Shown: positions 1 to 4,973, numbered from the stretch's first letter. The stretch is 5,242 bases of DNA from Smithellaceae bacterium (GCA_028701435.1 JAQVQT010000141.1:1-5242); one strand, 5' to 3'. The notes: generated by a model not told the origin, from the sequence alone. Translations and numbers: made by a program.

Positions 1-17
1 CTCGTTGCTCATCACTC
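1..17. repeat. Heptad repeat tract (CTCGTTG CTCATCA CTC)
   Basis: Two and a half units of a degenerate 7-bp tandem repeat at the window edge; it may continue upstream. Bases 1-16 are the exact reverse complement of 2192-2207 on the far side of the synthetase gene. Confidence 0.6.
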
Positions 18-23
18 TGAGAG

Positions 24-51
24 TTGACAGATTCCATCAATATGGTATCAA
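24..51 (+). promoter_or_regulatory. Candidate sigma-70 promoter of the acyl-CoA synthetase gene
   Basis: A perfect -35 hexamer TTGACA (24-29) is followed after 16 nt by TATCAA (46-51), which matches four of six -10 positions. TGG directly before it gives an extended -10. Transcription would start near 58, about 38 nt before the ATG. Pattern match only. Confidence 0.45.
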
Positions 52-95
52 GACGGCCACAGGGTAAACACAACTTTCTTGCGGAGTAATCTTGT

Positions 96-2189
96 ATGAA
101 GACTTTTTTTGATCCCGCGTCCATTGCCGTCATCGGCGCAACCCCGCGCCAAAACAGCCTGGGCGACCAGCTTCTCGTGAACCTCAGCCTGGGCTTCACG
201 GGCAGCGTCTATCCCGTCAACCCGAATTATTCCGAGATTCGGTCCCTGCCCTGCTATGCAACGGTGGAAGACATTCCCGGGCCGGTGGATCTGGCCCTCG
301 TTATCGTCCCGGCGCCTTCCGTACCCGAGGCGCTTGCCGCCTGCGGGCGCAAAGGCATTCGACGCGTCATCATCGAAAGCGCGGGCTTTGCCGAAACCGG
401 CCCCGCGGGCCGCGCGCTGCAGGAGCGCTGCCTTGCCGTCGCGCGGGAAGCGGGCATTCGCCTCTGGGGGCCCAACTGCATGGGGCTTGTGGACATTCCC
501 CGGAAATTCTTTTTTACGTTCATGCACCCCAACATCCACCAAGACGGCCTGATCGCCGGGCGCATTTCCATGGTCGTGCAGAGCGGCATGCTTTCCGCCG
601 GTTTCCTGGCCGACCTGATGAGCGAGCGCGCCGTGGGCATCGCCAAAGCCTGCTCCATCGGCAACAAAATGGACATCGACGAATGCGATGTGCTGGAATA
701 CCTGCTGGAAGACGAGGAAACCGACGCCGTCGCCCTGTATCTGGAATCCATCGTGAGGGGTCGAAGATTTCTGGAGCTGGCGGATGGGGCTAAAAAGCCG
801 ATTGTCCTGCTCAAGGGGGGCAAAAGCAGGTCCGGCGCCAAAGCCGCTCTCTCACACACCTCGAGCCTGGCCGGTGACGCGAGGCTGCAGAATTCGCTCC
901 TGTCGCTGGCCGGCGTCACGCTCGCGCGGGACTTTCACCAGATGATGGAAGTCACGCGGGCGCTGGCCATGATCGGCCACACGCCCGAGCAGTGCCGAAC
1001 GGCCATTTTGACCTTCAGCGGCGGCGCGGGAATTTTGTCCTGCGATCTTGTTGAAGAGCAGGGTCTTCATGTTGCCGATCTTTCCGCTTCGACCAGAAAG
1101 GAACTGGCCCAAATCTTTCCCGACTGGATGCCTGCCGAAAACCCCGTGGACCTCTTTCCCGCGTTTGCCGGGAAAGGCGCGCTGGCCGCTTATGTCGGGG
1201 CTTTCAACGCCCTGGTGAAGGACCCGAAAGTGGATGTCCTCTTTATGCATTTTTTCGTCGGCCTCTACCCCAACTATGAAAAGCTGAAAATTTTCAAGGA
1301 GGCGGCGGACCGTGAAGGAAAAGTTTTGATCATCTGGGTCATCGGCCGGCGCGACGCGCTTCGGGCTTTCAAACGTGAGGCCCAGGAGTGCGGAATCCCC
1401 GCCCACGGAGAACTGTTTCGCGCGGTTGAATGCCTGGCCTGCGCTTCACGCTACAGACCGCGCAAAAAAACTTTATCCCTGACGGCCGCAGGACGGGTCA
1501 AAATGCCCCCCAAAGCCGCGGCGGTTCTTGCCGACTGCCCCGAACCCATATGGGATGAATACGACAGCAAACGCCTGCTGAAAACCTGCGGCATCCCGAC
1601 CGTTAAAGAAAAAATTGTTGCTTCGGCGGCCAACGCAGTTGAAGCCGCGCGCGAAGTAGGCTTCCCCGTCGTCCTCAAAGGACTCGTCAAGGGACAGGTT
1701 CACAAAACGGAATCGGGGCTGGTCCGGCTGGGCCTGTCGTCGCCATCAGAAATCAGGGCGGCGTATGCCGATCTGGAAAAAAAGCTGAAGGGAAAAGGAA
1801 GAATTCTGCTGCAGAAGCAGATGCCCGCAGAATATGAACTGATTGCCGGCGTGCTCCGCAACGAGCAGTTCGGTCCGTGCGTGATGTTCGGCCTGGGCGG
1901 CATTTTTGCCGAGCTGCAAAAAGACGTCGTCTTCGCGCCCGCGCCCCTTTCGCTATCCACCGCACGGGAACTGATCGGGCGCATTTCCGGCAGCAAACTG
2001 CTTCACGGCTTCCGCGGCGGAAAACCGCTGGATCTGAATCTTATGGCGGGTATTCTCGTCAACCTGGGCAACCTCGCCGCCGCCCGCCCGGATATCGGGC
2101 AGATCGACGTCAACCCGCTGGTCGTGTATCAGGGAAAACCGGTTGCGGTGGATGCGACGGTGATTAGACGAGTGGCGAACAACGAGTGA
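96..2189 (+). CDS. Acyl-CoA synthetase, ADP/NDP-forming (fused alpha-beta acetate-CoA ligase type)
   Basis: This 697-aa cytoplasmic enzyme should interconvert an acyl-CoA plus ADP and Pi with the free acid, CoA and ATP, conserving energy at the end of fermentative or amino-acid/fatty-acid breakdown. Domains in order: CoA-binding Rossmann domain (about 5-130, FDPASIAVIGATP, then WGPNCMG at 124-130); first succinyl-CoA-ligase-like domain (about 155-265) with the active-site motif SHTSSLAGD, whose His254 is the expected phosphohistidine; second ligase domain (about 300-450, TFSGGAG and ENPVDL); ATP-grasp domain (about 483-690) with HKTESG (His536), FGLGGIFAE (598-606) and DVNPL (671-675). The length fits the fused alpha-beta form without an acetyltransferase domain. 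The ATG at 96 follows a CGGAG SD (82-86) at 9-nt spacing. All key motifs are intact, so the family is secure. The acyl substrate (acetate, a branched or aryl acid, a hydroxy acid) cannot be read from sequence. The last residues are encoded inside a heptad-repeat tract. Confidence 0.95.
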   Translation: MKTFFDPASIAVIGATPRQNSLGDQLLVNLSLGFTGSVYPVNPNYSEIRSLPCYATVEDIPGPVDLALVIVPAPSVPEALAACGRKGIRRVIIESAGFAETGPAGRALQERCLAVAREAGIRLWGPNCMGLVDIPRKFFFTFMHPNIHQDGLIAGRISMVVQSGMLSAGFLADLMSERAVGIAKACSIGNKMDIDECDVLEYLLEDEETDAVALYLESIVRGRRFLELADGAKKPIVLLKGGKSRSGAKAALSHTSSLAGDARLQNSLLSLAGVTLARDFHQMMEVTRALAMIGHTPEQCRTAILTFSGGAGILSCDLVEEQGLHVADLSASTRKELAQIFPDWMPAENPVDLFPAFAGKGALAAYVGAFNALVKDPKVDVLFMHFFVGLYPNYEKLKIFKEAADREGKVLIIWVIGRRDALRAFKREAQECGIPAHGELFRAVECLACASRYRPRKKTLSLTAAGRVKMPPKAAAVLADCPEPIWDEYDSKRLLKTCGIPTVKEKIVASAANAVEAAREVGFPVVLKGLVKGQVHKTESGLVRLGLSSPSEIRAAYADLEKKLKGKGRILLQKQMPAEYELIAGVLRNEQFGPCVMFGLGGIFAELQKDVVFAPAPLSLSTARELIGRISGSKLLHGFRGGKPLDLNLMAGILVNLGNLAAARPDIGQIDVNPLVVYQGKPVAVDATVIRRVANNE

Positions 2190-2207
2190 CAAGTGATGAG
2201 CAACGAG
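2169..2207. repeat. Heptad repeat tract overlapping the synthetase stop codon
   Basis: Five and a half consecutive 7-bp units: CGAGTGG, CGAACAA, CGAGTGA, CAAGTGA, TGAGCAA, CGAG. The stop codon TGA of the synthetase (2187-2189) lies in the third unit, so the C-terminal residues (about RVANNE) are written by the repeat. It is the longest such tract in the window. Confidence 0.7.
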
Positions 2208-2413
2208 ACTGCAGGGCGCGGTCCCCGAACGCGCCGATTTGGAAAGGAAAGGCCGGATTATTGGCCCGTATGACATGGAAGTAGCCGCTCAGGCCATCAC
2301 CAGAAAATTAATACTTGTATCTAATAATACAGCTGAATTTTCAAGAATTCCCAATTTGAGACTGGAAAACTGGGTATAGATTACATCCCCTTCGCCTATC
2401 TTTTCTTTTTGCT

Positions 2414-2434
2414 ATGAGCCATGAACCATGAGCT
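2414..2434. repeat. Heptad repeat tract (ATGAGCC ATGAACC ATGAGCT)
   Basis: Three tandem 7-bp units, each differing by one base from ATGAGCC, in the spacer upstream of the first mazE. Confidence 0.7.
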
Positions 2435-2460
2435 TTTCATTATTGCTGCCGTAAACTTAC

Positions 2461-2489
2461 TTGCCATTATACACATCTCATGATACGAT
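2461..2489 (+). promoter_or_regulatory. Candidate promoter of the first mazEF operon
   Basis: TTGCCA (2461-2466), 17 nt, then TACGAT (2484-2489), preceded by TGA for an extended -10. TATAAA at 2492-2497 is a competing -10 without a good -35. If the first reading is right, the upstream arm of the 10-bp inverted repeat (2465-2474) sits between -35 and -10, as expected for an autorepression operator. Confidence 0.4.
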
Positions 2490-2529
2490 CTTATAAACCT
2501 TAATCAGCATAACATAGAGGTGTATAATG
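2465..2529. promoter_or_regulatory. 10-bp perfect inverted repeat spanning promoter and start codon of mazE (module 1)
   Basis: CATTATACAC (2465-2474) is the exact reverse complement of GTGTATAATG (2520-2529). The arms are 55 bp apart centre to centre, about five helical turns. The downstream arm covers the end of the SD and the ATG. RHH antitoxins of MazEF systems commonly autorepress, so paired operator half-sites are one reading; an RNA stem hiding the start is the other, if transcription begins upstream of 2465. Confidence 0.5.
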
Positions 2530-2775
2530 AATACAGATGCAGTTCGATTGAATATTACACTACCCAAAGATCTCGTTACGGCTCTGAACCGGGTGACCGA
2601 ACCGGGACAACGCAACCGTTTTATTACAGAATCCCTTAAAGAAAGATTAGCGCGTTTGGAAAAAACGGAACTGGAAGCAAAACTGGCGGAGGGTTACCAG
2701 GCAACAGCACTGGAAGGAATTGAAATTACAAGAGAATTTTCAGCAGCCGATCTGGAGAATTGGGATGAATATTAA
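2527..2775 (+). CDS. mazE: MazE-type ribbon-helix-helix antitoxin (module 1)
   Basis: An 82-aa antitoxin expected to dimerise, bind its own promoter and neutralise the downstream MazF. The N-terminal half reads as an RHH/CopG fold: beta-strand VRLNITLP (about 6-13), helix A (about 14-23, DLVTALNRV), turn, helix B with NRFITESLKERLARLE (30-45). The charged C-terminal half (about 46-82), ending in ITREFSAADLENWDEY, is the likely flexible toxin-wrapping tail. The start ATG follows AGAGGTG (2516-2522) at suitable spacing. The gene overlaps the toxin ORF by 11 bp (2765-2775), which fits tight co-translation. The RHH fold is the one paired with Bacillus NdoA-like MazF, not the AbrB fold of E. coli MazE. 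Family assignment rests on fold-level motifs plus the neighbour; specificity for the adjacent toxin is inferred. Confidence 0.88.
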   Translation: MNTDAVRLNITLPKDLVTALNRVTEPGQRNRFITESLKERLARLEKTELEAKLAEGYQATALEGIEITREFSAADLENWDEY

Positions 2776-3109
2776 ACGAGGCGGCGTCTATCTGGCAGCG
2801 CTCGATCCAACCGTCGGCCGGGAAATTGCCAAAACGAGACCGGTTATCGTTGTTTCGAATGATCAGAACAATCTTTACGCCGGCACGGTAAGCATTGTCC
2901 CCTTAACCTCAAAAAACACAGAGAAAATCTATCCTTTTGAAATATTTTTAACAAAGGGCACGGCCAATCTCCCCAAAAGCTCCAAAGTAAAAACCGACCA
3001 GATCAGAACCATCGATAAAAGTCGCCTTGTTCAATTTATCGGTGAATTGTCTGATGAAGAAATGGCGCAAATCAAGAAGGCCATCTGCATCCATCTGGCG
3101 TTGGCATAA
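2765..3109 (+). CDS. mazF: MazF/PemK-type endoribonuclease toxin (module 1)
   Basis: A 114-aa toxin expected to cut single-stranded RNA, mostly mRNA, at a short sequence that cannot be predicted here. Motifs in order: KRGGVYLAALDP (4-15), KTRPVIVVSND (23-33), TVSIVPLTS (41-49), and DQIRTIDKSRL towards the C-terminus. Arg25 and Thr48 fall at the same numbers as the catalytic pair recalled for Bacillus NdoA, so the enzyme looks active. I chose the ATG at 2765: it has GGAG (2754-2757) 7 nt upstream and the product begins exactly where family members do. An in-frame TTG at 2720 would add 15 residues unlike the family. Translation is probably coupled to the antitoxin through the 11-bp overlap. Confidence 0.94.
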   Translation: MNIKRGGVYLAALDPTVGREIAKTRPVIVVSNDQNNLYAGTVSIVPLTSKNTEKIYPFEIFLTKGTANLPKSSKVKTDQIRTIDKSRLVQFIGELSDEEMAQIKKAICIHLALA

Positions 3110-3112
3110 TTT

Positions 3113-3130
3113 GCCCATTGCTCATTGATT
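3113..3130. repeat. Heptad repeat tract (GCCCATT GCTCATT GATT)
   Basis: Two full 7-bp units and a partial one, starting 3 nt after the mazF stop codon. Confidence 0.5.
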
Positions 3131-3150
3131 CTTTCTGGTTTTTCCCTACC

Positions 3151-3168
3151 AGCCACGAACTACGAGCT
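3151..3168. repeat. Heptad repeat tract (AGCCACG AACTACG AGCT)
   Basis: Two and a half degenerate 7-bp units in the same purine-rich register as the tract at 2414. Confidence 0.5.
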
Positions 3169-3221
3169 TTCTCTAAGCGCCTATAGCCCCTTTCCCAGAC
3201 CACCTCCGGCGCTTTGCACCA

Positions 3222-3237
3222 CCTCCGCCGGCGGAGG
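3222..3237. repeat. Perfect 16-bp GC-rich palindrome
   Basis: CCTCCGCC followed directly by its reverse complement GGCGGAGG. A related ACCTCCGGCG lies 20 bp upstream (3202-3211). No T-run follows, so this is not a standard terminator. It lies between the convergent mazF and nucleotidyltransferase genes. Confidence 0.6.
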
Positions 3238-3243
3238 ATAAAC

Positions 3244-3257
3244 CCATCCACCATCCA
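3244..3257. repeat. Heptad repeat tract (two exact CCATCCA units)
   Basis: Two identical 7-bp units in tandem. The period matches the other tracts although the unit sequence is more distant. Confidence 0.45.
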
Positions 3258-3290
3258 CTTCTTTTTCCCCTATCGCCGCCTTTCTCTTCA

Positions 3291-3306
3291 CTCGTTGCTC
3301 GTTGCT
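3291..3306. repeat. Heptad repeat tract (CTCGTTG CTCGTTG CT)
   Basis: Two identical units of the CTCGTTG heptad, the same unit as at 1-7, abutting the A-rich arm of a GGGCGCTGTCC element. Confidence 0.65.
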
Positions 3307-3334
3307 AAAAAACAGGGCGCTGTCCTGCGTTTTT
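3307..3334. repeat. GGGCGCTGTCC element, copy 1 (possible bidirectional terminator)
   Basis: A core GGGCGCTGTCC (3315-3325) sits between an A-run and a T-run. AAAAAC AGG can pair with CCT and GTTTTT around a short loop with a two-base bulge, giving a symmetric hairpin. It is 11 nt beyond the stop of the minus-strand nucleotidyltransferase, so it could end that transcript and read-through from the convergent mazEF. Confidence 0.4.
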
Positions 3335-3345
3335 GATATTTCAAC

Positions 3346-3795
3346 TTATTGAATATGTTCTATATCTTCTAAATCCTTGTGTCTTCCTGCCGCGCGTTTA
3401 TTCACTTTCAAATCATTCAGAGAAATAATTTTTACATCCAGATCCTCAATATTCACGGTCACACAACGTTTGTAACACTCGGCAAAGTCAACGCCAGAAG
3501 CTCCTGTTATCACCTTGATTCTAACCGGAGGAACCCCCATGCGAATGATTTTGTTTTTTTCAAGAAACAATTCCCTTGAAAGAGATTCCCTGGGCATTCC
3601 GAAATCACTAACGGCAGCAACAACTTTTTCTGCATTGGCATCGTTCACGGCGATCCATATGTCCATATCACCGGTAGCTCGAGGATACCCATGGTAACCC
3701 ACTGCATATCCGCCAACAAGAATATACTCAACCTGATGTAAGTTCAGCAACCTCAAGAAATCTTTGAAGTCTGGATGAAGTTCTATGGATGCCAT
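3346..3795 (-). CDS. Small nucleotidyltransferase, Pol-beta/MNT-like fold
   Basis: A 149-aa single-domain protein. The nucleotidyltransferase signature is clear: VGGYAV (27-32) gives the GG motif, and TGDMDIWI (41-48) gives the DxD pair Asp43 and Asp45. The C-terminus NKRAAGRHKDLEDIEHI (132-148) is the conserved tail of this family of stand-alone transferases. The strand expected to carry the third carboxylate (VRIKVIT, 91-97) has Lys94 where I would expect Asp or Glu, so activity is uncertain. The ATG at 3795 has AGGAG (3804-3808) upstream at 8-nt spacing. The first 68 bp overlap the end of the preceding gene in another frame. The substrate is unknown; relatives range from aminoglycoside modifiers to tRNA- or protein-modifying toxins and antitoxins. 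There is no HEPN partner, so this is not a classical MNT/HEPN pair. Confidence 0.85.
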   Translation of the reverse strand: MASIELHPDFKDFLRLLNLHQVEYILVGGYAVGYHGYPRATGDMDIWIAVNDANAEKVVAAVSDFGMPRESLSRELFLEKNKIIRMGVPPVRIKVITGASGVDFAECYKRCVTVNIEDLDVKIISLNDLKVNKRAAGRHKDLEDIEHIQ

Positions 3796-3937
3796 AAATC
3801 ATTCTCCTGTTGCATTCGACTGCATTCAAGCGGGCGGATGGAGTTTGAGACAGCCAATATCGTTTTTCTTCAGTATTATCAAAGAGATCGGTGACAATCA
3901 ATATTTTCTTGTCTATTCGGGGCAATTCATTGTTCAT
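3728..3937 (-). CDS. Small conserved protein paired with the nucleotidyltransferase
   Basis: A 69-aa protein of unknown function. It contains a pattern I recognise from short proteins encoded just upstream of such transferases: KRYWLSQTPSARLNAVECNR (25-44), then MIYG (46-49) and RLQRFLEVAEL (56-66). The Tyr-Trp, Arg-Leu and Arg-Leu-Gln-Arg positions are the conserved ones. I start it at the second ATG (3937), which lies 8 nt after AAGGGGG (complement of 3946-3952); the first ATG (3943) is only 2 nt from that SD. Its last 68 bp are also the first codons of the transferase, and the transferase SD lies inside it, so the two are probably translationally coupled. The protein may bind or position the enzyme; that is inference from pairing. 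Recognition is from memory of the family pattern, without a search. Confidence 0.65.
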   Translation of the reverse strand: MNNELPRIDKKILIVTDLFDNTEEKRYWLSQTPSARLNAVECNRRMIYGIHRTSSRLQRFLEVAELTSG

Positions 3938-3981
3938 GAGCATATCCCCCTTAACCTATCGTTAAATTCACCGCTTTTTTG

Positions 3982-4011
3982 ATAATGGGTAATATATTAT
4001 TTTTGTGACAA
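3982..4011 (-). promoter_or_regulatory. Candidate promoter of the small protein-nucleotidyltransferase unit
   Basis: On the minus strand TTGTCA (complement of 4006-4011, five of six to consensus) is followed after 18 nt by CATTAT (complement of 3982-3987, four of six). Transcription would start about 35-40 nt before the ATG at 3937. Confidence 0.4.
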
Positions 4012-4072
4012 AAAATAAAGAAATGATTTAAGAATGCTCTATTGGGATCATCTGGTTTCTATTGTCTCTTTG

Positions 4073-4086
4073 ACCCATAACCCATA
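4073..4086. repeat. Heptad repeat tract (two exact ACCCATA units)
   Basis: Two identical 7-bp units, ending 3 bp before the 28-bp palindrome. Confidence 0.5.
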
Positions 4087-4089
4087 GGT

Positions 4090-4117
4090 GTAGGGAACGG
4101 TCGCGACCGTTCCCTAC
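4090..4117. repeat. Perfect 28-bp palindrome followed by a T-run
   Basis: The half-site GTAGGGAACGGTCG is followed without gap by its exact reverse complement. As RNA it would give a 12-bp stem with a CGCG loop. Seven T residues follow at 4125-4131, 7 nt past the stem. It lies upstream of both flanking genes, so it ends no visible gene; a dispersed REP/MITE-like element is more likely than a dedicated terminator. Confidence 0.75.
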
Positions 4118-4145
4118 GGCCTCGTTTTTTTGCAATAAATAATCA

Positions 4146-4164
4146 GGCGCCGTCCCTATTTTTT
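4146..4164. repeat. GGGCGCTGTCCC element, copy 2
   Basis: GGCGCCGTCCCTATTTTTT, preceded by CAATAAAT nearby (4134-4141). It differs from the copy at 5044 by a few bases. Confidence 0.5.
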
Positions 4165-4221
4165 CAGCGATGTTAACCGCCAGGCTTCGTTTGAATCCGG
4201 GGCATAATTTCTGCTTTCTTA

Positions 4222-4250
4222 AAAAAATGGGCGCTGTCTCTGTTTTTTTT
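4222..4250. repeat. GGGCGCTGTCCC element, copy 3
   Basis: GGGCGCTGTCTCTG (4229-4242) between an A-run and an eight-T run, the same A-core-T layout as copy 1. Confidence 0.5.
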
Positions 4251-4256
4251 CATCAT

Positions 4257-4307
4257 TTTATGCTACAAATAATGCCACATTAATATCTTGTAATAAGGAG
4301 GCATAAA
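4257..4307. promoter_or_regulatory. 7-bp inverted repeat in the leader of mazE (module 2)
   Basis: TTTATGC (4257-4263) and GCATAAA (4301-4307) are exact reverse complements 44 bp apart centre to centre. The downstream arm overlaps the last base of the AAGGAGG SD (4295-4301) and runs to the base before the final G ahead of ATG. The geometry resembles module 1, but 7 bp could arise by chance. TAATAT (4281-4286) is the best -10 I see, without a good -35. Confidence 0.3.
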
Positions 4308-4308
4308 G

Positions 4309-4581
4309 ATGCTCTCGAATTCACATCAGGAAAAGGCACGGATTAACATCCAACTCCCGCCGCACATCAAGGAACGGCTTCTCCAGGCGTCATCCCGTCA
4401 GGGCAAAAAGGTTTCGGCGCTGGTGCGGGAGTCGATTGAGGAAAAATTGAATCATCTCGACCAAAAACTCTTCGCAGAACAGATGAAAGCCGCGTATCAA
4501 GATCTGGCCGAAGAAAACATAAGTATCTGTGAGGACTTCAAATATTCTGACGCCGAGAATCTTCCCGAGGTCAGCCTATGA
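4309..4581 (+). CDS. mazE: MazE-type ribbon-helix-helix antitoxin (module 2)
   Basis: A 90-aa antitoxin for the MazF encoded immediately downstream. Residues 9-50 show the RHH pattern: strand KARINIQLP (9-17), helix A (18-27, PHIKERLLQA), turn with SSRQGKK, helix B VSALVRESIEEKLNHL (35-50). The tail (about 51-90) is acidic and ends CEDFKYSDAENLPEVSL, suited to wrapping the toxin. A strong SD, AAGGAGG (4295-4301), lies 7 nt before the ATG. The stop overlaps the toxin start as ATGA (4578-4581). It is clearly different in sequence from the antitoxin at 2527, sharing fold and the helix-B ESxxEkL pattern, so this is a separate module and not a recent duplicate. Confidence 0.9.
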   Translation: MLSNSHQEKARINIQLPPHIKERLLQASSRQGKKVSALVRESIEEKLNHLDQKLFAEQMKAAYQDLAEENISICEDFKYSDAENLPEVSL

Positions 4582-4934
4582 CCAAGATCCAGATCAAAAG
4601 AGGAGAAATCTATTATGCTGATCTCGATCCGGTAGTGGGGAGTGAAACCGGCAAAACCAGACCAGTGCTGATTATTCAGAACGATGTAGGCAATTTGTAC
4701 TCGCCCACGACCATTATCACTGTCATCACCGAATATTCAGAGAAAAAGGCAAGTTATCCTATTTGCGTGGCCGTTGGTAAGAACGTCGGCTTGAAAAAGG
4801 ATTCCATCGTCAACCTCTCACAACTCCGCACCATCGATAAAAGACGCTTGGTCGGACCGAAGCTTGCCGAGCTGTCGGACGATCTGATGCAAAAAGTAAA
4901 CTCAGCGTTAAAAAATAGTCTGGCGATCAATTAA
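4578..4934 (+). CDS. mazF: MazF/PemK-type endoribonuclease toxin (module 2)
   Basis: A 118-aa toxin very close in pattern to Bacillus NdoA/EndoA, an RNA-cleaving MazF. It has IKRGEIYYADLDPVVGSE (6-23), KTRPVLIIQNDVGNLYSPT (26-44), the strand TIITVIT with Thr51, and LRTIDKRRL near the C-terminus. Arg28 and Thr51 match the catalytic Arg and Thr of the family, so it looks active. The cleavage sequence cannot be deduced. It starts inside the antitoxin stop (4-bp ATGA overlap), with GAGG (4567-4570) 7 nt upstream, so translation is probably coupled. It differs from the toxin at 2765 in the region after the catalytic Thr (EYSEKKASYP against SKNTEKIYP), a zone that could affect RNA preference. Confidence 0.95.
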   Translation: MTKIQIKRGEIYYADLDPVVGSETGKTRPVLIIQNDVGNLYSPTTIITVITEYSEKKASYPICVAVGKNVGLKKDSIVNLSQLRTIDKRRLVGPKLAELSDDLMQKVNSALKNSLAIN

Positions 4935-4973
4935 GTATCACCACATGGGCCATCGCTCAAAAAATCATCTTCA

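Larger units (their letters stand above)
2190..2526. other. Gene-free spacer between the synthetase and the first mazEF module
   Basis: No credible coding sequence. It holds the end of a heptad tract, a GC hairpin (GGCGCG 2215-2220 / CGCGCC 2230-2235, 9-nt loop) that resembles a diverged copy of the GGGCGCTGTCCC element, a weak hairpin (CCCAATTT at 2350-2357 against AAACTGGG at 2367-2374, one mismatch), a second heptad tract and the mazE leader. The hairpins lack T-runs, so I see no convincing Rho-independent terminator for the synthetase. Composition falls from GC-rich to AT-rich across this stretch. Confidence 0.6.
3938..4308. other. Divergent spacer between the nucleotidyltransferase unit and the second mazEF module
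   Basis: No credible gene on either strand. It holds the minus-strand promoter candidate, an AT-rich stretch (about 3990-4030), a pair of 7-bp repeats, the 28-bp palindrome with a T-run, two copies of the GGGCGCTGTCCC element and the mazE leader. Confidence 0.6.

Noticed and set aside
254..919. Long minus-strand ORF inside the synthetase gene
   Set aside because: It is Arg/Ser/Pro-rich, as expected of the antisense of GC-rich coding DNA. The plus frame carries all family motifs.
2169..2207. CRISPR-like array
   Set aside because: The repeats are 7 bp, contiguous and degenerate, with no spacers, and no cas genes are present.
2720..2764. TTG start that would lengthen the first MazF by 15 residues
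   Set aside because: The extra residues do not resemble the family, while the ATG at 2765 has GGAG at good spacing and matches the usual MazF N-terminus.
3135..3152. Small hairpin CTGGT / ACCAG after the first mazF
   Set aside because: Only a 5-bp stem with an 8-nt loop and no T-run following; too weak to call.
3346..3937. Classical MNT/HEPN toxin-antitoxin pair
   Set aside because: The partner lacks the HEPN RxxxxH motif and helical length, and is a short YWL/RLQR-type protein.
4090..4131. Rho-independent terminator of a flanking gene
   Set aside because: Both flanking genes point away from it and the T-run is 7 nt from the stem, so it ends no visible transcript. Retained as a palindromic repeat.
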